In this document: in pieces, positions 17,519 to 27,851 of the stretch
Numbering within the stretch: position 1 is the stretch's first letter
How the letters are laid out: every line of letters starts with the position of its first letter
Translations under genes and position numbers: made by a program
Origin: JAXMDC01 sp046349035
GTDB lineage: Bacteria; Pseudomonadota; Alphaproteobacteria; Rhizobiales; Kaistiaceae
Direction: 5' to 3'
DNA: 64,000 nucleotides
Assembly (NCBI GenBank): GCA_046349035.1
Contig: JAXMDC010000002.1
Span: forward strand, 806,001-870,000
Notes under the pieces: generated by a model
What the model was told of the DNA's origin: nothing
What the model saw: the letters and a program-made list of their open reading frames with translations, nothing else
Databases searched by the model: none

Positions 17519-18846
17519 ATGCCGATCGACATCCGCATGCCGGCCCTGTCGCCCACGATGGAGGAGGGCAACCTCGCCGCTGGCACGTCAAGGAAGGCGA
17601 CCGAGTCCGAGTCCGGGGATGTCATCGCGGAGATCGAGACCACAAGGCTACGATGGAAGTGGAAGCGGTGGACGAGGGGACCATCGCCCGCATTGTCGTT
17701 CCGGAGGGGACGCAAGGCGTCAAGGTCAACGCGGTTATCGCGACGCTCTCCGGCGACACCCCGGCAGCACCACGACCCTCGGAGCAGGTCGCGAACGCAC
17801 CCGCCGCCAAGGCACCTGCGGCTGCGCCCGCCGAGGCACCGCCCGCCGCCCCCGCCAAAGCCGCCGCCGCTCCTTCCCCCGCCAAGCCTCCGGCGCCCGC
17901 GACCAACCGTATATTCGCCTCGCCGCTCGCCCGTCGCATGGCGGCCGAACTTGGCGTCAGCCTCGCTGCCATCAAGGGCTCCGGGCCGCACGGCCGCATC
18001 GTCAAGGCCGACCTTGCCGACGCCAAGCCGGCTGCTGCCCCGGCGGCCGCCCCGGCCTCACCTCGCGCGCCGCCAGCCCCGGCCGCCGCACCGCTCGCCG
18101 CGACGCCGGCCGACCAGCAGATCCTCAAGCTCTACGAGCCGGGGAGCTACGACGTCGTCCCGCACGACAACGTTCGCAGGATCATCGCCAAGCGCCTGGT
18201 CGAGGCGAAGCAGACCATCCCGCATTTCTACCTGTCGCTCGACATGGAGATCGACGCGCTGCTGCGCTTGCGGACCGAGATCAACAACTCGTCGCCGCGC
18301 GACCGCGAGGGCAATCCCGCCTGGAAGGTCTCGGTCAACGACATGATCATCAAGGCCTATGCCTTGGCCCTCCGCCAGGTGCCGGCCGCCAACGCTACCT
18401 GGACCGAGGGCGGGATGCTCCTCCACAAGCACGCCGACATCGGCGTCGCGGTTGCGATCCCGAGCGGCCTCATCACCCCCATCGTCCGCCGCGCCGACGA
18501 GAAGCGGCTTTCCGACATCGCCGCCGAGATGAAGGATTTCATCCACCGCGCCAAGGAGCGGAAACTCGCCCCGCACGAATACCAGGGCGGCTCCAGCGCC
18601 ATCTCCAATCTCGGCATGTACGGCATCAAGGAGTTCGCCGCGGTGATCAACCCGCCGCACTCTTCGATCCTCGCCGTCGGCGCAGGCCTTGAGCGGCCGG
18701 TGGTCCGCGACGGCGCGGTCGCCATCGCCACCGTCATGACCGCGACCCTATCCACCGACCACCGCGCAGTCGACGGCGCGCTCGGTGCGAGCCTGCTCAA
18801 CGCCTTCCGTCGCCTGATCGAGAAGCCGACGGCGATGCTGGTCTGA
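17519..18846 (+). CDS. pdhC: Dihydrolipoamide acetyltransferase (E2), reading frame broken by three indels in the lipoyl domain
   Basis: Core acetyltransferase of the pyruvate dehydrogenase complex. The start MPIDIRMPALSPTMEEGNLA is normal. Then one C appears missing at about 17578, one C appears extra at about 17607, and one G appears missing between 17641 and 17642. Correcting these restores a continuous lipoyl domain with its lipoylation Lys in DKATMEVEAVDEG. From 17653 the frame is open to the stop: an Ala/Pro linker, the E3/E1-binding domain (FASPLARRMAAELGVSL), another linker and the catalytic domain ending with DHRAVDG. Either these are base-call errors or the gene is a recent pseudogene; the undamaged remaining ~400 codons favour errors. 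Corrected length is about 442 residues. Confidence 0.88.
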
Positions 18847-18853
18847 CCGCGCC

Positions 18854-20275
<1,422 letters not shown>

Positions 20276-20366
20276 AACCCGGGACCGACCCGACAGTCTG
20301 GGGTGCTAGTATCCTCGGCCAAGGGGGCGCCGCGAATCGCGACACGGCTGAAGGGAGCCACAAGCG

Positions 20367-20624
20367 ATGGACGGACAGGGTATCGTTGCGTGGATCATCA
20401 TCGGACTGGTCGCCGGCCTCCTGGCCAACCTGCTCCTCGGCGGACCAAGCACGCTGTTCGCCTCGCTGCTGACCGGTTTGATCGGCTCTGTGCTCGGCGG
20501 CTGGCTCGCTGGAAGGTTGAACTGGCGTTTTAGCCTGGGCAGCCCGATGGCCGACCAGATTGCCGTCGCTGCCGTCGGCGCAGCGGTCGTCTTGCTTTTG
20601 GCCCGCATGGTCCTTCCGGCATGA
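20367..20624 (+). CDS. GlsB/YeaQ/YmgE-family small membrane protein
   Basis: An 85-residue inner-membrane protein of the transglycosylase-associated (stress response) family. Three hydrophobic helices are visible (about residues 7-24, 29-46 and 62-83). The Gly-rich pattern IIGLVAGLLANLLLGG and GLIGSVLGGWLAG is typical. AAGGGAG lies ahead of the ATG. Family members are induced by stress, but their biochemical role is unknown. It separates lpdA and lipA. Confidence 0.85.
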   Translation: MDGQGIVAWIIIGLVAGLLANLLLGGPSTLFASLLTGLIGSVLGGWLAGRLNWRFSLGSPMADQIAVAAVGAAVVLLLARMVLPA

Positions 20625-20749
20625 CAGTCGGCGCCGGGCCGTTGGTCCGCCAGGGCGCGCGAGCCAACCGATGAGGTGCGCGCTTTCTGCTCACCTTGGT
20701 TGCCTTCCCTTCCATTGACCTTCCGCCCGAGCGGGATCACATCGAAGCC

Positions 20750-21712
20750 ATGGTTACCCTCGTCGACAGCCTCGGCCCGGCCGGAGCAGCGCGGCCCCGT
20801 CACCCCGAGAAGGCCGGCCGGCCGGATTCCCCGCTGCTCCGCAAGCCAGAGTGGATTCGCGTCAAGGCGCCGAACTCGCCGGTGTTTCGCGAGACCCGTG
20901 ACATCGTCCGCGGCCATGGCCTCGCCACCGTCTGCGAAGAGGCCGGCTGCCCCAATGTCGGCGAATGCTGGTCGAAGCGCCACGCCACCTTCATGATCAT
21001 GGGCGAGGTCTGCACCCGCGCCTGCGCCTTCTGCAACGTGCGCACCGGCCTGCCGGAGCCGCTCGACACGAGCGAGCCGGAGCGCGTTGCCGCCGCCGTC
21101 GCCGAACTCGGCCTGGCCCATGTCGTCATCACCTCGGTCGACCGCGACGACCTCGACGACGGCGGCGCGGCGCATTTCGCTCGTGTCATCGCCGCGACCC
21201 GCGCCGCCTGCCCCTCGGCCACCATCGAAGTCCTGACGCCCGATTTCCTGCGCAAGGACGGCGCCGCCGAGATCGTTGCCGCCGCCGCGCCCGACGTCTT
21301 CAACCACAATCTCGAAACCGTGCCGTCGAAGTACCTCACAGTCCGGCCCGGCGCGCGCTACTTCCACTCCCTGCGCCTCCTCCAGCGGATGAAGGAACTG
21401 AACGGCGAGGTCTTCACCAAGTCCGGCATCATGGTCGGCCTCGGCGAGGAGCGGAACGAGATTCTCCAGGTGATGGACGACCTTCGCTCCGCCGACGTCG
21501 ACTTCCTCACCATCGGCCAATACCTCCAGCCGACGCGGAAGCATCATCCGGTGATCCGCTTCGTCCCCCCGGACGAGTTCGAGGCGCTGGAGACCGTCGC
21601 CTATGCCAAAGGTTTCCGCATGGTCTCCGCGAGCCCGCTGACGCGCTCCTCTCACCACGCCGGAGAGGACTTCGCCCGCCTCAAGGCCGCCCGCGCCAAC
21701 CGGAGCCCTTGA
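20750..21712 (+). CDS. lipA: Lipoyl synthase
   Basis: Radical-SAM enzyme that inserts two sulfurs into protein-bound octanoyl groups, completing the lipoyl cofactor used by the neighbouring pyruvate dehydrogenase proteins. ATG at 20750 gives 320 residues. The auxiliary cluster motif CEEAGCPNVGEC, the radical-SAM motif CTRACAFC and the C-terminal RSSHHA are all present, accounting for both iron-sulfur clusters. A TTG 18 codons upstream is an alternative start. Next to lpdA it makes functional sense; lipB is not in the window. Confidence 0.97.
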   Translation: MVTLVDSLGPAGAARPRHPEKAGRPDSPLLRKPEWIRVKAPNSPVFRETRDIVRGHGLATVCEEAGCPNVGECWSKRHATFMIMGEVCTRACAFCNVRTGLPEPLDTSEPERVAAAVAELGLAHVVITSVDRDDLDDGGAAHFARVIAATRAACPSATIEVLTPDFLRKDGAAEIVAAAAPDVFNHNLETVPSKYLTVRPGARYFHSLRLLQRMKELNGEVFTKSGIMVGLGEERNEILQVMDDLRSADVDFLTIGQYLQPTRKHHPVIRFVPPDEFEALETVAYAKGFRMVSASPLTRSSHHAGEDFARLKAARANRSP

Positions 21713-21713
21713 G

Positions 21714-22214
21714 TTGCCAGCCTTCAACGAGCGCCGCCGCGTCCGCCACACGCCCGGCGACATGTTCGACCTCGTGGCCGACGTCGAGGCCTACCCCGGC
21801 TTCGTGCCGCTCTGCGAGGGTCTGGTCGTCCGCTCGCGCTCCTCGGACGGCGAGCGTCAGCTTCTCCTGGCGACGCTGACCGTCGGCTACAAGTTCATCC
21901 GCGAGTCCTTCACCTGCCGCGTGACGCTCGATCGCCCGAACCTCGCCATCGCCGCTGACTATGTCGACGGTCCGTTCAAGCGGCTGCAGAACCTCTGGCG
22001 CTTCGAGGCGGCCGGCCCGTCGGCCACCGACGTTCATTTCGCCATCGACTACGAGTTCCGCTCGCGCCCCTTCGAAGCGCTGATGGGCGCCGTCTTCGAC
22101 CGCGCCTTCCGCCGCTTTGCCGAGGCGTTCGAGAACCGCGCCAACCAGCTCTACGGAGCCAAGACCGGTCGGGCACCGGCCGCCGGTCCGAGGCTCAAGA
22201 CCAGCCTCACCTGA
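21714..22214 (+). CDS. COQ10/RatA-type START-domain protein
   Basis: A 166-residue protein of the polyketide cyclase/START family that includes yeast Coq10 (ubiquinone chaperone) and E. coli RatA. The N-terminal pattern RVRHTPGDMFDLVADVEAYPGFVPLC is diagnostic. The start is TTG one base after the lipA stop, so translation is probably coupled. A role in ubiquinone delivery or respiration is inferred from Coq10; the toxin label sometimes attached to RatA is not supported by anything here. Confidence 0.87.
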   Translation: MPAFNERRRVRHTPGDMFDLVADVEAYPGFVPLCEGLVVRSRSSDGERQLLLATLTVGYKFIRESFTCRVTLDRPNLAIAADYVDGPFKRLQNLWRFEAAGPSATDVHFAIDYEFRSRPFEALMGAVFDRAFRRFAEAFENRANQLYGAKTGRAPAAGPRLKTSLT

Positions 22215-22229
22215 CGCGGCACAGCGGCG

Positions 22230-22718
22230 TCAACCGCCGAGGAGATCGCGGAGGATAGCGAGGGCGGTCGCCGTCGCCGCCGCGCGAACCGCCTCGCGCC
22301 CTTTGGCGGCAAAGACTTCGCGCCGCTCCAGCCGCTTGCCGGCGCGACTGACCCCGCAGAAAAAGACCAGCCCCACCGGCTTTTCCGCCGATCCCCCGCC
22401 CGGCCCGGCGATGCCGGTCACGGCGACTGCCAAAGTGGCCGCTGAGCGGGCGAGGGCGCCGGCCGCCATTGCCGCCGCGACTTCGGCGCTGACCGCGCCG
22501 TGCCGGGCAATCAGTTCCGGCGGAACCCCCAGCATCTCGTTCTTGGCCGGGTTGGAATAGGTCACGAAGCCGCGATCGAACGCTTCGGAGGCGCCGGCAA
22601 TCTCGGTCAGCGCCGCCGCCACCAGGCCGCCGGTGCAGGATTCGGCCGTGGCGATCCTCGCCGCTTTCTCGCCGGCGAGGCGAATGACCTGCGCGGCCAA
22701 GTCGGCAGTGGCGCTCAC
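22230..22718 (-). CDS. pncC: CinA-family nicotinamide-nucleotide amidohydrolase
   Basis: Single-domain CinA C-terminal family protein of 162 residues; characterised members deamidate nicotinamide mononucleotide to recycle NAD. The signature ATAESCTGGLVAAALTEIAGAS with its catalytic Ser lies near residues 21-43, and AVTGIAGPGGGSAEKPVG is also typical. The start is GTG at 22716-22718, overlapping the ispDF stop as GTGA, so it is read directly after ispDF. It lacks the N-terminal molybdopterin-binding CinA domain. Confidence 0.9.
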   Translation of the reverse strand: MSATADLAAQVIRLAGEKAARIATAESCTGGLVAAALTEIAGASEAFDRGFVTYSNPAKNEMLGVPPELIARHGAVSAEVAAAMAAGALARSAATLAVAVTGIAGPGGGSAEKPVGLVFFCGVSRAGKRLERREVFAAKGREAVRAAATATALAILRDLLGG

Positions 22719-23917
22719 ACCGGCCCCACCGGCAAAGCGAGCGTCGCCGTCGCCAGGGCGGCGATGCCTTCGCCGCGGCCGATGAAGCCGAGCCGCTCGT
22801 TGGTGGTCGCCTTCACCGCCACACGGTCCACGCCAACGCCCGCAATTGCAGCGATGCGATGGCGCATCGCATCGCGATGCGGACCGATCTTCGGTGCTTC
22901 GGCGATCAGGCTGACGTCGAGGTGGACGATGCACCCGCCGCGTGCCGCTACCCGCGCCGCCGCGAAAGCCAGAAACCGATCCGAGGAAGCGCCCTTCAGC
23001 GTGGCGTCGCTCGGCGGAAAGTGAGCGCCGATATCGCCATCGGCAAGCGCCCCCAGGATCGCGTCGGTGAGCGCGTGCAGCGCCACGTCGGCATCGGAGT
23101 GCCCGATCAGAGCGCGGTCGTGCGGGATGAACACGCCGCCGAGCATGACCCCTTTTCCGGGCCCGAGCGCGTGCACGTCGTAGCCGGTTCCCGTACGCGT
23201 CTCGAACGCTGCGCGCAGGCGCTCGTCGGCCATTCTGATGTCCTCCGGCGTCGTCAGCTTGGGATTGTCGCGCCCGCCGCCGGGAACGAGCTTGACGGCC
23301 ATGCCCGCCGCACTCGCCACCGCCACGTCGTCGGTATAGTCGCGCCGCTCTGCGGCGGCCCGGGCGTGCGCCGCGACGATGGCTGCATAGGCAAACCCCT
23401 GCGGCGTCTCGGCGGCAAACAGGCCGGCGCGCTCGACCACGCCGGAGACGATGCCCGCCGCATCGGCCCTCTGCAGCGTGTCGGTGACCGGGACGGCGGG
23501 CAGGGCGCCTGGATGGACCTGAAGGGCGTCGACGACCGCCGTAATCGTCGCCGCCGACACGAACGGCCGCACTGCATCGTGAATGAGCACAATCCGCGGC
23601 GGGTCGCTCGCCAAGGCCGCCAAGCCGCGCCGCACGCTCTCTTGTCGCGTTGGTCCGCCGATGGCCGGTGCCAGGAGCTTGTCATGCTGCGGCGCGATAC
23701 GGGCATAGCGCTCCGCGTCTTCGGCGCCGATCACCGCCAGGACTGTGTCGACCCGCTCGTGCGCCAGGAACGCGTCCAGCGTCCGGGCGATCACAGGACG
23801 CCCACCAATCGATTGATATTGCTTAGGAATTTCCCCGCCCGCGCGGACGCCCTTACCCCCGGCGACGATCAGGGCAGCGACTTCTGGCGACTTGGCGGAC
23901 TGGGCCACCGGAACCAC
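22715..23917 (-). CDS. ispDF: Bifunctional IspD/IspF (MEP cytidylyltransferase / MECDP synthase)
   Basis: Catalyses two steps of the MEP isoprenoid pathway. Residues about 1-240 form the CTP:MEP cytidylyltransferase (VAALIVAGGKGVRAGGEIPKQY; IHDAVRPFVS; GFAYAAIVAAH). Residues about 241-400 form the zinc cyclodiphosphate synthase (GTGYDVHALGPG; HSDADVALHALTDAILGA; GDIGAHFPPSD; KATTNERLGFIG). The fusion, 400 residues long, is a known alphaproteobacterial arrangement. It is transcribed divergently from dusB, with 128 bases between. dxr of the same pathway lies at 43031-44257. Confidence 0.97.
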   Translation of the reverse strand: MVPVAQSAKSPEVAALIVAGGKGVRAGGEIPKQYQSIGGRPVIARTLDAFLAHERVDTVLAVIGAEDAERYARIAPQHDKLLAPAIGGPTRQESVRRGLAALASDPPRIVLIHDAVRPFVSAATITAVVDALQVHPGALPAVPVTDTLQRADAAGIVSGVVERAGLFAAETPQGFAYAAIVAAHARAAAERRDYTDDVAVASAAGMAVKLVPGGGRDNPKLTTPEDIRMADERLRAAFETRTGTGYDVHALGPGKGVMLGGVFIPHDRALIGHSDADVALHALTDAILGALADGDIGAHFPPSDATLKGASSDRFLAFAAARVAARGGCIVHLDVSLIAEAPKIGPHRDAMRHRIAAIAGVGVDRVAVKATTNERLGFIGRGEGIAALATATLALPVGPV

Positions 23918-23990
23918 CCTCCAACCGGCCTTTTCGGGCCCGGCGACCGCCTAGCCATCCTGCAGGCCGCACGACAGGTCAACACTCCCC

Positions 23991-24018
23991 TTGTGCAACG
24001 CATCAGAATGACTAAACT
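23991..24018 (+). promoter_or_regulatory. Possible sigma-70-type promoter for dusB-ntrBC
   Basis: TTGTGC at 23991-23996 and TAAACT at 24013-24018 are separated by 16 bases. The -10-like box ends 27 bases before the dusB ATG at 24046, and the short leader is unusually A/T-rich with no Shine-Dalgarno. Predicted by eye only; the gap also has to hold the divergent ispDF promoter. Confidence 0.35.
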
Positions 24019-24045
24019 CTGTGCAGATTTACGATTGCCTAAAAA

Positions 24046-25119
24046 ATGACCACGCCAGCCCTTTCCGCCGCCTCGCCGGCCAGAATCGCCGCCTCAGACG
24101 CATCGGCATCCGCCTTCGCTGCTTTGGCGCGGCCGCTCGCCGTCGGGCCGGCGACCTTCCCCAATCGTGTGTTCCTGGCGCCGATGTCCGGCGTGTCCGA
24201 CCGCCCGTTCCGCGACATTGCCGCCGAATCCGGGGCCGGCATGGTGGTCAGCGAGATGGTGGCGAGCGAAGCCCTGGCCACCGCCAACGCAGAGGCGACC
24301 CTCCGTGCCGAGCGGAGCCGCGCCACCATCCATGTCGTGCAGCTCGCCGGCCGCGAGGAATACTGGATGGGGGAGGGCGCCCGCGCCGCCGCCGACGCTG
24401 GGGCAGATGTCATCGACATCAACATGGGCTGCCCGGCGCGCAAGGTTACTTCCGGCTATTGCGGTTCGGCACTGATGCGCGACCTCGACCACGCGCTTCG
24501 CCTGATCGAGGCGACGGTCGGCGCCACAACTCTCCCAGTCACCCTGAAGATGCGCCTAGGCTGGGACGACGGCTCGCGCAACGCCGCCGACCTTGCCCGC
24601 CGCGCCGAGAATGCCGGCATCCGAATGATCACCGTCCACGGCCGCACCCGCTGTCAGTTCTACAGCGGCCGCGCCGACTGGGCGGCTATCCGCGAGGTGA
24701 AAGAGGCGGTCGCCGTCCCGGTCGTCGCCAACGGCGACCTGGTCGCAGCCGACCAGATCCCCGAGATGCTCCGCCTCTCCGCTGCCGACGCCGTGATGAT
24801 CGGCCGCGGTGCCTACGGCCGCCCCTGGTATCCTGGCTGGCTTGCCAAAGCGGCTGCGGGCGCCTCGATGCCTTTGCCGGCGGCCGGCGACATCCTCGTC
24901 CTCATCGAGCGCCACTACCGCGACATCCTCGACCACTACGGGCGCGCCGTCGGCATTCGCGCCGCGCGCAAGCATCTCGCCTGGTATTGGCAGCGCTTCG
25001 CGCCGCCGCATGTCGCAGGCCGTCGCGGCGAACTCCTCACCGCCACCGATCCCGACCGCGTCATCGCGCTCTTCGCCGAAGCGCTGCGGGGCGATCGCGC
25101 CGAGGCCCGCGCCGCATGA
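24046..25119 (+). CDS. dusB: tRNA-dihydrouridine synthase B
   Basis: FMN enzyme that reduces uridines in the tRNA D-loop; the alphaproteobacterial form is the historical NifR3. The protein has 357 residues, with an Ala-rich extension of about 35 residues before the TIM barrel (NRVFLAPMSGVSDRPFRDIA). The catalytic Cys lies in DINMGCPARKV, and FMN-contacting segments are TVHGRTRCQFYSG and VVANGDL, then GRGAYGRPW. The ATG has no visible ribosome site. ntrB overlaps its stop by four bases, so tRNA modification and nitrogen control share a transcript, as in Rhizobiales and Rhodospirillales. Confidence 0.96.
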   Translation: MTTPALSAASPARIAASDASASAFAALARPLAVGPATFPNRVFLAPMSGVSDRPFRDIAAESGAGMVVSEMVASEALATANAEATLRAERSRATIHVVQLAGREEYWMGEGARAAADAGADVIDINMGCPARKVTSGYCGSALMRDLDHALRLIEATVGATTLPVTLKMRLGWDDGSRNAADLARRAENAGIRMITVHGRTRCQFYSGRADWAAIREVKEAVAVPVVANGDLVAADQIPEMLRLSAADAVMIGRGAYGRPWYPGWLAKAAAGASMPLPAAGDILVLIERHYRDILDHYGRAVGIRAARKHLAWYWQRFAPPHVAGRRGELLTATDPDRVIALFAEALRGDRAEARAA

Positions 25120-26246
25120 GCTTGGATCTCGGCTCGCATCGCGGCTCCCGCGCCGCCGCACCCGCGGCGATGCTGCTCGACGCCCTGCCGCATCCGGTTA
25201 TCCTCATCGATGGCGCCGGCCGCGTCGCCGAGGCCAACAGCGCCGCCGAGACCTTTTTCCAAGCGTCGGCCGCCACTCTCCGGAAGACCGAACTAGCCTA
25301 TTACGTCCCCTTCGGCAGCCCGATCCTGTCGCTGATCGAGCAGGTCCGATCGAGCGGCGCGGCCGTCAACGAATACCGCGTCGATATCGGTTCGCCGCGC
25401 ATCGGCATCGACCGCATTGTCGACGTCTACGCCTCGCCGGTGCACGAGCGGCCGGAAGCGGTGGTGGTGATGCTGCAGGAGCGCACCATCGCCGAGAAGA
25501 TGGACCGCCAGCTGACCCATCGCGGCGCAGCGCGGAGCGTCACCGGCCTTGCCGCGATGCTGGCGCATGAGATCAAGAACCCGCTCTCCGGCATTAGCGG
25601 CGCAGCGCAGCTCCTGGAGTCCTCCGTCGAGGGGAGCGATCGCGACCTGACGCGGCTCATCCGCGATGAGACCGTGCGCATCGTCAAGCTGGTCGACCGC
25701 ATGGAGGTCTTCTCCGACGAGCGTCCGGTCGAGCGCACCGCCGTCAACATCCACGCCGTCCTCGACCATGTGAAGCGGCTGGCGCAGTCCGGTTTTGCCC
25801 GCCACGTCCGCTTCCTCGAGGAATACGACCCCTCGCTGCCGCCGGTCTTCGCCAACCGCGACCAGCTGGTTCAGGTGTTCCTCAACCTCGTCAAGAACGC
25901 CGCTGAGGCGATCGGCAGCGGCGAGGGCGGCGAGATTGTGCTGACCACCGCCTTCCGCCCCGGCATCCGCCTGTCGGTGCCCGGCAGTTCCACCAAGGTC
26001 ACGCTGCCGCTCGAGTTTTGCGTGCGCGACAACGGGCCAGGGGTGCCGTCTGACGTGCTGCCACACCTCTTCGACCCGTTCGTCACCACCAAGACCAACG
26101 GGTCCGGCCTCGGCCTCGCCCTCGTCGCCAAGATCGTCGGCGACCACGGCGGCGTCATCGAGTGCGAGTCGCAGCCGCGCCGCACCGTGTTCCGCGTCCT
26201 GATGCCGGCCTATCGCGGCGCCTTGCCTGAAGACCAGGAGATCTGA
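25116..26246 (+). CDS. ntrB: Nitrogen regulation sensor histidine kinase NtrB
   Basis: Phosphorylates NtrC under nitrogen limitation and acts as a phosphatase when bound by PII. It is a soluble 376-residue kinase: PAS domain (about residues 20-130, AMLLDALPHPVILIDGAGRV), HisKA with phospho-acceptor His in MLAHEIKNPLSGISG, and HATPase with the N box NLVKNAAEAI and the G boxes DNGPGVP and GSGLGLALV. ATG at 25116 overlaps the dusB stop (ATGA). ntrC follows two bases after its stop, so the pair is translationally coupled. Confidence 0.96.
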   Translation: MSLDLGSHRGSRAAAPAAMLLDALPHPVILIDGAGRVAEANSAAETFFQASAATLRKTELAYYVPFGSPILSLIEQVRSSGAAVNEYRVDIGSPRIGIDRIVDVYASPVHERPEAVVVMLQERTIAEKMDRQLTHRGAARSVTGLAAMLAHEIKNPLSGISGAAQLLESSVEGSDRDLTRLIRDETVRIVKLVDRMEVFSDERPVERTAVNIHAVLDHVKRLAQSGFARHVRFLEEYDPSLPPVFANRDQLVQVFLNLVKNAAEAIGSGEGGEIVLTTAFRPGIRLSVPGSSTKVTLPLEFCVRDNGPGVPSDVLPHLFDPFVTTKTNGSGLGLALVAKIVGDHGGVIECESQPRRTVFRVLMPAYRGALPEDQEI

Positions 26247-26248
26247 AC

Positions 26249-27697
<1,449 letters not shown>

Positions 27698-27851
27698 TCG
27701 CAGCGGCAAATAGCGCGGATTCGCCGGCCGAAACCCAAGCATCTCGTGCAGTTCCCCCCAAGCATGTTGCCGCTGCGCCACAATAATGTTGCAATTCTGT
27801 CGGAAAGGCGCCTGACTCCGGCGGCACGAGAGGCTTTGAGGGAACCGAGAA

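Noticed and set aside
24021..25115. N-terminal extension of NtrB through the dusB region
   Set aside because: The open frame is a shadow of dusB. The normal PAS-domain start with ATGA overlap at 25116 explains the gene.
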